A stretch of 11,721 nt of DNA, taken from NCBI GenBank assembly GCA_903958995.1, contig CAJBVG010000282.1, forward strand, positions 1 through 11,721. Reading direction: 5' to 3'. The stretch is from an uncultured bacterium. Lineage in GTDB: Bacteria > Bacteroidota > Bacteroidia > Sphingobacteriales > Sphingobacteriaceae. Shown one piece after another: positions 1 through 5,223 of the stretch. A program made the translations under genes and the position numbers. The notes under the pieces were generated by a model. The model did not search any database. It had not been told where the DNA came from and saw only the letters and a program-made list of their open reading frames with translations. How positions within the stretch are numbered: the first letter of the stretch is position 1; every line of letters starts with the position of its first letter.

Positions 1-36
1 AAAGTTGGAATGGCAAATGACCAAAATTTTATATAG
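1..36 (+). CDS. Possible C-terminal tail of an upstream gene (partial)
   Basis: Frame 1 is open from the window edge and would encode KVGMANDQNFI, ending at TAG 34-36, directly at the foot of the stem-loop at 35-55. A stop codon next to a terminator-like hairpin is the usual end of a gene, but eleven codons are too few to identify a family. It may equally be chance. Confidence 0.25.
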   Translation, partial: KVGMANDQNFI

Positions 37-55
37 CCCAAAACTCCTTTGGGCT
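35..55. terminator. Stem-loop, probable terminator (possibly bidirectional)
   Basis: AGCCCAAA (35-42) pairs perfectly with TTTGGGCT (48-55) around the five-base loop ACTCC. The rightward flank is TTAAT. The leftward flank is an A/T-rich run, ATATAAAATTTT. It lies about 80 bases past the stop of the leftward kinase gene and right at the possible stop of a rightward gene, so it could serve either. Neither side has a clean T tract. Confidence 0.55.
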
Positions 56-92
56 TTAATGATGTTAATGATACATACATATTATTAATATG

Positions 93-122
93 TTAATATG
101 TTAATGGGATAATATGTTAATG
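93..122. repeat. 30-bp AT-rich repeat, copy 1
   Basis: The segment is made of two 'aatatgttaatg' units joined by 'ggat'. A copy matching at 29 of 30 bases is at 1543-1572. A further partial unit precedes it (84-92). It lies just past the stop of the kinase gene. It looks like an intergenic dispersed repeat. No function is visible. Confidence 0.7.
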
Positions 123-132
123 AGAATGTGGA

Positions 133-1047
133 TTAGATTTCGAATTTAGCGAGGTTTACGAATTCTTGTAAACGGCCATCTAATTCTTCTGCGGTTAAAT
201 CATTGATACGTTCTGAACCAAATTTTTCTACGCAGAATGAAGCCATCGCTGAACCATAGATAATGGCACGTTTCATGTTTTCGTAAGAAATATCATCTGT
301 TTTAGCAAGGTATCCGATAAATCCACCGGCAAAGGTATCACCAGCACCAGTCGGGTCGAATACTTCTTCTAATGGAAGCGCAGGGGCAGAGAACACATTA
401 TTTCCGTGGAATAATAAGGCACCGTGCTCACCTTTCTTAATAATCAAGTATTTTGGACCCATAGCCAAAATCTTACGAGCAGCTTTAACTAAAGAATATT
501 CACTAGAAAGTTGACGAGCTTCTTCATCATTAATGGTAAGTACATCAACCATTCCTAAAGTCACCTTTAGATCATCCATAGCGATATCCATCCAGAAGTT
601 CATCGTATCCATAACAATTAGTTTCGGACGATTATGCATACGCTCGATAACGGTTTGTTGGATTTTAGGAGTTAAATTACCCAACATCAAATATTGACAA
701 TCCTGGTAAGTATCTGGAATGATAGGGTCGAAATCGGCAAGAACATTCAATTCAGTTACTAAAGTATCACGGCTATTTAAGTCGTTATGGTATTTACCCG
801 ACCAAAAGAATGATTTCTCCCCTTGTTTTATCTGAAGTCCATCAGTAGCAATGCCTCTGTGGTGAAAATGTTCGATATCTTTTTGAGGAAAATCATCGCC
901 TACAACGGCAACAATTTTTGTTTTACTATAAAAATATGAAGCTGCGATGCTCGCATATGTTGCTGCACCACCTACAATCTTGTCTGTTTTCCCAAATGGG
1001 GTCTCTATGGCGTCAAATGCCACAGTACCAATGACTACTAAACTCAT
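133..1047 (-). CDS. PfkB-family sugar/nucleoside kinase
   Basis: This is a 304-aa cytoplasmic kinase of the ribokinase/PfkB family, which transfers phosphate from ATP to a sugar or nucleoside. The N-terminal PfkB signature is seen as VGGAATYASIAAS (25-37). The C-terminal signature is DPTGAGDTFAGGF (231-243), holding the GAGD anion hole and the presumed catalytic base D237. KKGEHGALLF (204-213) is the usual strand before the ATP site. Length is normal for the family and both signatures are intact, so the enzyme should be active. The substrate cannot be assigned from sequence. The gene is monocistronic as far as seen and reads away from the tRNA region. Just upstream of its start there is an odd-centred dyad, ATTTGTGACAAAT on the coding strand (1067-1079), which could be part of a promoter or operator. 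It appears to be part of the ordinary chromosome, not of the operon to its right. Confidence 0.93.
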   Translation of the reverse strand: MSLVVIGTVAFDAIETPFGKTDKIVGGAATYASIAASYFYSKTKIVAVVGDDFPQKDIEHFHHRGIATDGLQIKQGEKSFFWSGKYHNDLNSRDTLVTELNVLADFDPIIPDTYQDCQYLMLGNLTPKIQQTVIERMHNRPKLIVMDTMNFWMDIAMDDLKVTLGMVDVLTINDEEARQLSSEYSLVKAARKILAMGPKYLIIKKGEHGALLFHGNNVFSAPALPLEEVFDPTGAGDTFAGGFIGYLAKTDDISYENMKRAIIYGSAMASFCVEKFGSERINDLTAEELDGRLQEFVNLAKFEI

Positions 1048-1160
1048 GAATATTTATTTTAAATTTATTTGTCACAAATATTGCATTTTTAAATGAAATC
1101 GCCTAATATTGCATTCCCAAAAGAAAAGCATGCTTTACTTTTAGGAACCATAACCAGACA

Positions 1161-1232
1161 CTCCTGAATAGCTCAGCTGGTTAGAGTCCCGCACTTGCGG
1201 GATTAATTAGAGGGTCTTTCTGAAACGAAAGA
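1161..1232 (+). pseudogene. Broken tRNA-Asn copy with two replaced arms
   Basis: Bases 1151-1186 repeat 1251-1286 (the 5' flank, acceptor 5' strand and D arm of the intact tRNA-Asn) at 35 of 36 positions, exactly 100 bases upstream. After the D arm, the ten bases CATCTGACTG of the real gene are replaced by a perfect 16-base hairpin, TCCCGCA-CT-TGCGGGA (1187-1202). The copy then resumes with TTAATTAGAGGGTC (1203-1216), matching TTAATCAGAGGGTC. Where the T arm should be there is another hairpin, TCTTTC-TGAAAC-GAAAGA (1215-1232). The TTC T-loop and the 3' acceptor strand are absent. It cannot be a working tRNA-Asn. It probably arose by partial tandem duplication and is likely to be transcribed together with the intact gene. 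Confidence 0.8.
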
Positions 1233-1261
1233 ATTTGAAATAGAATTAAATAACCAGATAC

Positions 1262-1335
1262 TCCTGAATAGCTCAGCTGGTTAGAGCATCTGACTGTTAA
1301 TCAGAGGGTCGCTGGTTCGAGTCCAGCTTCAGGAG
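1262..1335 (+). tRNA. tRNA-Asn (anticodon GTT)
   Basis: The cloverleaf is complete. The acceptor is TCCTGAA/TTCAGGA, the D stem GCTC/GAGC, and the anticodon stem TCTGA/TCAGA with loop CTGTTAA giving anticodon GTT. The variable loop is GGGTC and the T stem GCTGG/CCAGC with loop TTCGAGT. The discriminator base is G1335. CCA is not encoded. A strong terminator follows after about ten bases. Confidence 0.97.
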
Positions 1336-1345
1336 CATTATAATC

Positions 1346-1384
1346 AAGGGTTTGTGAAGTTAATACTTCGTAAACCCTTTTTTC
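1346..1384 (+). terminator. Intrinsic terminator of the tRNA-Asn transcript
   Basis: AAGGGTTTGTGAAGT (1346-1360) pairs with ACTTCGTAAACCCTT (1365-1379). The 15-bp stem contains two G-T wobbles and closes a four-base loop, TAAT. A T run (1378-1383) follows directly. It is a classic rho-independent terminator placed just after the tRNA. Confidence 0.9.
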
Positions 1385-1462
1385 TTGCAAAAAAATTGCA
1401 AAAACTTTAAGAAAAAAAATGAAAATAATGAAGAGGAATGAAAATTCGTCACGAAGTTATTT

Positions 1463-1537
1463 TTCCGAATGAGATGTTTAGTTTAAGTCTAGATGTTTCC
1501 TAAACATTTGATACCAGTTCGATTCTGGTCGGAGCGA
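1463..1537 (+). pseudogene. tRNA-like element, degenerate tRNA-Arg(CCT)?
   Basis: From position 8 onward the segment folds as a tRNA. T1470-G1471 stand where U8-G9 should be. The D stem is AGAT/GTCT (1472-1475, 1487-1490) with an 11-base loop. The anticodon stem is GATGT/ACATT (1492-1496, 1504-1508) with loop TTCCTAA, giving anticodon CCT (Arg). The variable loop is TGAT. The T stem is ACCAG/CTGGT (1513-1517, 1525-1529) with the canonical loop TTCGATT. The acceptor fails: TTCCGAA (1463-1469) does not pair in register with CGGAGCG (1530-1536), and only CCG/CGG pairs if two bases are bulged. The D loop lacks the conserved GG. It is best read as a decaying tRNA gene, though an unusual functional tRNA is not excluded. 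Confidence 0.5.
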
Positions 1538-1542
1538 CAAGA

Positions 1543-1572
1543 TTAATATGTTAATGAGATAATATGTTAATG
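1543..1572. repeat. 30-bp AT-rich repeat, copy 2
   Basis: This is the second copy of the repeat at 93-122, with one mismatch (g107 versus a1557) and the same orientation. It sits between the tRNA-like element and the 21-bp repeat, sharing its last base with the latter. The two copies bracket the kinase and tRNA genes. Confidence 0.7.
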
Positions 1573-1592
1573 TCTGTCTCGGCATAAGACGA
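1572..1592. repeat. 21-bp direct repeat, left copy
   Basis: A 21-base sequence beginning GTCTGTCTCG and ending GCATAAGACGA is found exactly, and in the same orientation, at 11360-11380. The two copies enclose the whole regulator/oxidoreductase/efflux operon. A perfect 21-base match over 10 kb is unlikely by chance. It may be an attachment-site remnant or part of a dispersed intergenic repeat family. Confidence 0.75.
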
Positions 1593-1661
1593 GGTAGGCA
1601 TTGGACAATTATTTACACGAAGTGTAATACTCAATAACTGCCTCGTTTTAAAACGAGGCAG
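1587..1661. other. Three-arm alternative hairpin element
   Basis: Bases 1638-1661 form a perfect 24-base palindrome, CTGCCTCGTTTT followed by AAAACGAGGCAG. An upstream arm, AAGACGAGGTAG (1587-1598), matches the 3' half at 10 of 12 bases and can also pair with CTGCCTCGTTTT (1638-1649). That pairing would enclose a small hairpin, TTACAC-GAA-GTGTAA (1613-1627). Arms 1:2 and 2:3 cannot form together, so the RNA could switch between two folds. It lies about 200 bases upstream of the TetR gene. Arm 1 overlaps the left 21-bp repeat. The palindrome might instead be a regulator-binding site or a REP-like repeat. Confidence 0.55.
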
Positions 1662-1801
1662 AAGAGGATATTCGTATAGCCACATCAAAAAGGCGACACA
1701 GGTAAACCCCAAAAAGCCTATTCTCCAACGCAGGAGATGATTTTCGTCAGAAATATAAAATTTCTTAAAAAAATTGCAGGAGTTAGTAAAATTCAATTAC
1801 C
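1662..1801. other. Intergenic stretch with no supported gene
   Basis: I see no convincing gene here. The only open frame (leftward, 1551-1796) has no family resemblance and runs straight through the palindrome and the 21-bp repeat. Minor structure includes TCTCC/GGAGA around 1720-1740. The stretch probably belongs to the same repeat-rich spacer. Confidence 0.4.
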
Positions 1802-1829
1802 TTTGTTAGTGAATACTTACTTACATTTT
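1802..1829 (+). promoter_or_regulatory. Predicted operon promoter of Bacteroidota type, with possible TetR operator
   Basis: TTTG (1802-1805) is followed after 16 bases by TACATTTT (1822-1829). This is close to the -33 TTTG / -7 TAnnTTTG promoter of Bacteroidota, though the spacer is slightly short. Within the spacer, GTGAATAC-TTACTTAC (1809-1824) is an imperfect dyad of the form GTnAnTAnnTAnTnAC. Its position would let the adjacent TetR protein block the promoter, which is the usual arrangement for this regulator family. The match is by eye. Confidence 0.4.
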
Positions 1830-1855
1830 AAAAATATTTTAGAAAGAGCTCGAAA

Positions 1856-2449
1856 ATGAAAAACAATAAATTCACAGACAGACAAATAGAAATAATGGAA
1901 ACCGCCACTTTGCGGATTGACAAATATGGCATACAAGAATTGACAATAAAAAACTTAGCTGCCGATTTAGGGCTTTCTGAGGCTGCATTATACCGACATT
2001 TTAAAAGTAAAAATGATATTATGCTGGGACTTTTGTCCTATTTTATTTTTGAAATGAAAGAGCGAATTGCAACAATAATCTCTAAAGAGGATAGTACTCC
2101 AACAGAACAATTAAAAGAAATTTTTGCTTCTCAGTTAAACACATTTTTAAAAAAACCGGCTATAGTAAGTGTAATTTTTTCGGAAGGCATTTTTCAATTT
2201 AATAAAGACCTTAGTGAGAAGGTTTCTACTATGATGGAACTAATGCAAACTCATATTGGCGCTATCATAAAGAAAGGTCAAGACGATGGAACTTACCGTG
2301 AAATTATCGGTTCGGCAACTATATCAACTATTATTATGGGCAGTATGCGTATGACAGTATTAAAATGGAAATTATCGGGGCATAAATCAAACTTAATTAA
2401 AGATGGAAACACTGTATTAAACGGACTTTTAAAAATGATAGAAAATTGA
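1856..2449 (+). CDS. TetR/AcrR-family transcriptional regulator
   Basis: This 197-aa protein has a typical TetR N-terminal DNA-binding domain. The helix-turn-helix lies at about residues 29-51, LTIKNLAADLGLSEAALYRHF, with the canonical ALYRHFKSK recognition helix and turn. The remainder is a helical ligand-binding and dimerisation domain of the usual size, with no recognisable ligand signature. As first gene of the operon it most likely represses its own promoter and the downstream efflux genes until a ligand binds. The possible operator is the dyad at 1809-1824. The start ATG 1856 gives full-length family alignment at the N terminus. The stop TGA overlaps the TTG start of the next gene by four bases, suggesting translational coupling. 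Family assignment is firm; the inducer is unknown. Confidence 0.94.
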   Translation: MKNNKFTDRQIEIMETATLRIDKYGIQELTIKNLAADLGLSEAALYRHFKSKNDIMLGLLSYFIFEMKERIATIISKEDSTPTEQLKEIFASQLNTFLKKPAIVSVIFSEGIFQFNKDLSEKVSTMMELMQTHIGAIIKKGQDDGTYREIIGSATISTIIMGSMRMTVLKWKLSGHKSNLIKDGNTVLNGLLKMIEN

Positions 2450-2835
2450 AAAAGGCACTACCCTATTTATTAGCAACAATCTTAACTGGATTTGGTCTGC
2501 TTACTTTGTTTCTTAGCACCTCTGTGATATTCGATTTATTTGGTATCAGAGCAAAAGAAGGCAACTACGTTTTATTTGTTGTCTGGTCGAATTTTATCAG
2601 TAGCATTTTTTATCTTATTTCCTCTTATGGGTTTGTTACAACTAAAAAATGGACTACTAAGCTTTTAGGAGTTTCTACAATAATTTTAATTTCTGCTCTT
2701 GTTGGTATGTTTTATCATATCAAATCAGGCGGTATTTATGAAACAAAAACTATCGGTGCAATGATCTTTAGAATTTCTGTAACGATTGTATTTGCAATCA
2801 TAGCTTATTTCACTATCACAAAAAAGAAATTATGA
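2446..2835 (+). CDS. Small four-helix inner-membrane protein of unknown function
   Basis: The 129-aa protein is almost entirely hydrophobic, with about four membrane helices at residues 5-27, 41-62, 70-92 and 103-124. A KKK tail suggests a cytoplasmic C terminus. I do not recognise the family. The start is TTG 2446, overlapping the regulator's stop as TTGA. No in-frame ATG lies upstream before the regulator's end, and the first internal Met (about residue 89) would lose most of the protein, so the TTG start is favoured. The next gene overlaps by ATGA. Its tight coupling to the regulator and lipoprotein implies a role in the same envelope response, perhaps as a membrane partner, but this is inference only. 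Confidence 0.8.
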   Translation: MKKALPYLLATILTGFGLLTLFLSTSVIFDLFGIRAKEGNYVLFVVWSNFISSIFYLISSYGFVTTKKWTTKLLGVSTIILISALVGMFYHIKSGGIYETKTIGAMIFRISVTIVFAIIAYFTITKKKL

Positions 2836-3293
2836 AGAAGATAACAATTTTAATTTCAGTAATCAGTTTGTTCCTTTTCAGTTGTGGCAATACTTCTAAC
2901 GAAAAATCAAAAGAGCAAACCGAAACCGTTACTCACGAAGAACATCAGCACAACGCTGAAATACAAATCATCGAACTTAACAATGGAGAAAAATGGAAAG
3001 TTGATGCCAATATGATAACCCATATTCGCAATATGGAAAATGATATTAATTCCTTCGCTAATGTTAAGCAAAAAGATTTCAATTCAATTGCCGAAAAATT
3101 GCAATCAAACATTGATTTACTTACTTCTAATTGCACAATGAAAGGCAAAGCGCACGATGAGCTTCATAAGTGGCTTTTGCCATACATTGATTTGGCAAAA
3201 GAACTTTCAGAAGCTAAAGACGAAACAGAAGCATCAAAGAGATTTGAAAACATTCAAACTTCATTCACAACATTTAATCAATACTTCCAGTGA
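2832..3293 (+). CDS. His-rich predicted lipoprotein, possible metal binder
   Basis: The 153-aa protein has a lipoprotein signal peptide: MKK, a hydrophobic stretch, and lipobox LFSC with Cys18 as the acylation site. It should therefore be anchored in the envelope facing the periplasm or outside. A short linker contains HEEHQH (35-40). The mature part is helical, with a distinctive CTMKGKAHDELHKWLLPYI segment holding C101, M103, H108 and H112. Cys/Met/His sets of this kind often bind copper or other soft metals, but I cannot name the family with certainty and metal binding is inference. It starts at an ATGA overlap with the membrane protein, and its TGA stop overlaps the GTG start of the cupin gene. 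It may act as a periplasmic sensor or sink feeding the efflux system. Confidence 0.83.
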   Translation: MKKITILISVISLFLFSCGNTSNEKSKEQTETVTHEEHQHNAEIQIIELNNGEKWKVDANMITHIRNMENDINSFANVKQKDFNSIAEKLQSNIDLLTSNCTMKGKAHDELHKWLLPYIDLAKELSEAKDETEASKRFENIQTSFTTFNQYFQ

Positions 3294-3577
3294 ACATAAA
3301 AGAATTACACACACAAGAAAAACCAGTTTCAGCAACTTCTCTTTTTAAAAGTGAACTGAGTAATGCAACTGCCATACAAATTTTGCAAGGCGAAAAATTA
3401 AAAGAACATATCACCAAAACTCCTGCACTTTTAATTTGCATGGAAGGACAAGTAATTTTTGAAAATGAAAACGGGTTAAGAGAAATATTAAAGCCTGGGG
3501 ACTTTGTAAACATTGAACCAATGGTAAAACATTGGGTGGAAGGAATAATTGAAAGTCAATTAATTCTTATTAAATAA
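3290..3577 (+). CDS. Small single-domain cupin
   Basis: This 95-aa cytoplasmic protein has a minimal cupin beta-barrel pattern. The first motif region is LQGEKLKEHITKTPALLICM (32-51), with a strand-turn GQVIF. The second is LKPGDFVNIEPMVKHWV (67-83), with PGD at 69-71 and a His at 81. Only H40 and H81 are obvious metal ligands, so a full HxH...E site is not conserved; binding of a small molecule or one metal is possible. The start is GTG 3290, overlapping the lipoprotein stop as GTGA; the next in-frame Met (residue 51) would remove half the barrel. The gap to the flavoprotein gene is six bases. Small cupins beside oxidoreductases may act as sensors or accessory factors; its role here is unknown. 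Confidence 0.85.
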   Translation: MNIKELHTQEKPVSATSLFKSELSNATAIQILQGEKLKEHITKTPALLICMEGQVIFENENGLREILKPGDFVNIEPMVKHWVEGIIESQLILIK

Positions 3578-3583
3578 AATATC

Positions 3584-5044
3584 ATGGCAAAAATACTCAT
3601 ACTTGGTGCAGGCATTGCAGGACACACTGCTGCTTCACATTTAAGAAGAAAACTATCCAAAGAACATGAAGTTCTAGTGGTCTCGCCCAACAGGAATTAT
3701 CAATGGGTGCCTTCTAATATTTGGGTGGGCACTGGTCGTATGAAATCTGAAGAAGTATACTTTCCGTTAGAACCTTTGTATAAGAGAAAAGGCATTGGTT
3801 ATAAACAAGCAAAAGTTATTTCCTTCCACCCTGAAGGGGACGAAAGTGAAGCAAAAGCCTTTGTTACCATAGAATATATTTTTGGAGAAAATTCGGGAAT
3901 TCAAGAAAAAGTGAATTATGATTATTTAATCAATGCGACAGGACCAAAACTCGCTTTTGAGTTGACAGAAGGATTAAACCCTGGGACTAATAAATCATTT
4001 TCTGTTTGTACTTACGAACATGCCAGCCATGCTTCTGAAGCTTTACATAATTTGATTTCAGGAATTAAAACTTCTGATAAAAACGCAAAAATATTAATTG
4101 GAACAGGACATCCAAAAGCTACCTGTCAGGGTGCCGCGTTTGAATACATATTGAATGTAGAGAAAGAATTGGTTCGATTTGGTATAAGAGATAAAATAGA
4201 ATTGACATGGATAACCAACGAGAATGAATTAGGAGACTTTGGAATGGATGGTATGCTTTTGACCTATGGCAATAAGACAATGAAGTCAAGTGAAATGGTT
4301 GAAATGGTTTTTGCTGACCGTGGTATTAAATGGGTATTAGGTGCTGGTGTTTCTAAGATTGAAGATGGTATAGCACATTATGAAAATTTAGAGGGAGAAT
4401 ACAAAACCGAAACCTTTGATTTTGCTATGCTTATTCCTTCGTTTTCCGGTCATGGTTTTAAAGCGTTTGATAAAAACGAAAATGATATCACCAGTAAACT
4501 TTTTAAAGGATTTATGATTGTAGATGCCGATTATACTGCAAAACCTTATGAAGAATGGTCTGTTCAAGATTGGCCAGAAACATATCAAAATCCTAGCTAT
4601 GCAAATATTTTTGCACCCGGCATTGCCTTTGCACCACCACATACTATTTCCAAACCAAGAAAAAGCAAAAACGGTACTGATATTTTCCCATCACCACCAA
4701 GAACTGGAATGCCTTCTGGTATAACTGCAAGATTGGTTGCAGATAATATTATTGATAGCATCAAAAACGGTAAAATTTCTTTAGCTCATAAAGGATCTAT
4801 GGGCAACATGGGGGCTGCTTGTATTGCTTCGGCTGGATATGGCATGACACAAGGTAGTGGAATAAGCATCACAACATTTCCGATAGTACCAGATTATAAA
4901 AAATATCCCAACTCACAAGGTAGAGATTTAGTAAAAACCTTTGGAGATATAGGACTTGCTGGACATTGGTTAAAACTGACTTTACACTATGCCTTTATCT
5001 ATAAAGCTAAAATGAAACCATTTTGGTGGCTAATACCAGAATAA
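3584..5044 (+). CDS. Sulfide:quinone oxidoreductase-like FAD flavoprotein
   Basis: The 486-aa protein is a two-dinucleotide-binding-domain flavoprotein. The FAD site is at the N terminus, ILILGAGIAGHTAASHL (4-20), and an ATGPKL segment (118-123) completes it. It resembles sulfide:quinone oxidoreductases, which oxidise sulfide and pass electrons to membrane quinone. Three cysteines lie in the expected order: C142 (SVCTYEHASHA), C181 (KATCQGAAFEY) and C413 (GAACIASAGYG). The C-terminal WWLIPE tail with an amphipathic, aromatic-rich helix before it is also typical and would dock the enzyme on the membrane. ARLVADNI (382-389) is the usual C-terminal FAD contact. No feature looks broken. It could alternatively act on another sulfur species. 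Its place between a cupin and an RND pump operon is discussed in the findings. Confidence 0.85.
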   Translation: MAKILILGAGIAGHTAASHLRRKLSKEHEVLVVSPNRNYQWVPSNIWVGTGRMKSEEVYFPLEPLYKRKGIGYKQAKVISFHPEGDESEAKAFVTIEYIFGENSGIQEKVNYDYLINATGPKLAFELTEGLNPGTNKSFSVCTYEHASHASEALHNLISGIKTSDKNAKILIGTGHPKATCQGAAFEYILNVEKELVRFGIRDKIELTWITNENELGDFGMDGMLLTYGNKTMKSSEMVEMVFADRGIKWVLGAGVSKIEDGIAHYENLEGEYKTETFDFAMLIPSFSGHGFKAFDKNENDITSKLFKGFMIVDADYTAKPYEEWSVQDWPETYQNPSYANIFAPGIAFAPPHTISKPRKSKNGTDIFPSPPRTGMPSGITARLVADNIIDSIKNGKISLAHKGSMGNMGAACIASAGYGMTQGSGISITTFPIVPDYKKYPNSQGRDLVKTFGDIGLAGHWLKLTLHYAFIYKAKMKPFWWLIPE

Positions 5045-5068
5045 TACAATTCAAAAAACAAAATAATC

Positions 5069-5200
5069 ATGATAAATAAAATATCGAAATCTGAGCATTC
5101 AAAAATGCAAAATCCATTTATTCAATTCTTCAAGTACATTTATTTAAGCCTGAAAATATTGAAAATTGTAGCTGGTGGCCACGGAAGCACACGCAAATAA
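5069..5200 (+). CDS. Small ORF, 43 aa, basic amphipathic peptide
   Basis: An ATG at 5069 opens a 43-codon frame ending at TAA 5198, in the gap between the flavoprotein and TolC genes. The peptide has a polar N terminus and a hydrophobic-aromatic helix, MQNPFIQFFKYIYLSLKILK (13-32). It ends with IVAGGHGSTRK. The helix is long enough to lie on or cross a membrane and is followed by a Gly/His/Arg tail. The frame occupies most of a 179-base gap in an otherwise tightly packed operon and starts 25 bases after the previous stop, with an AT-rich leader as for its neighbours. Non-random composition supports a real gene. Function is unknown; it might be a small partner of the flavoprotein or of the pump. 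Confidence 0.65.
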   Translation: MINKISKSEHSKMQNPFIQFFKYIYLSLKILKIVAGGHGSTRK

Positions 5201-5223
5201 ATTAAAATAAAAAAATTTCAACA

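Noticed and set aside
1385..1440. TTGCAA-containing repeats after the tRNA terminator as a possible array
   Set aside because: There are only two short words in A-rich sequence, with no regular spacing. No CRISPR-type array is present anywhere in the window.
1551..1796. Leftward 81-codon ORF opposite the repeat-rich spacer
   Set aside because: It runs through the 24-base palindrome and the 21-bp and 30-bp repeats, shows no family resemblance, and its composition fits translation of structured repeat DNA. A spurious frame is more likely.
2945..3513. Short ORFs overlapping the lipoprotein and cupin genes in other frames and on the opposite strand
   Set aside because: The lipoprotein (lipobox) and cupin frames explain the region, and the alternatives have no start context or motifs.
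4388..4724. Antisense and alternative-frame ORFs inside the flavoprotein gene
   Set aside because: They are shadows of a long, well-supported coding frame, with no signature of their own.
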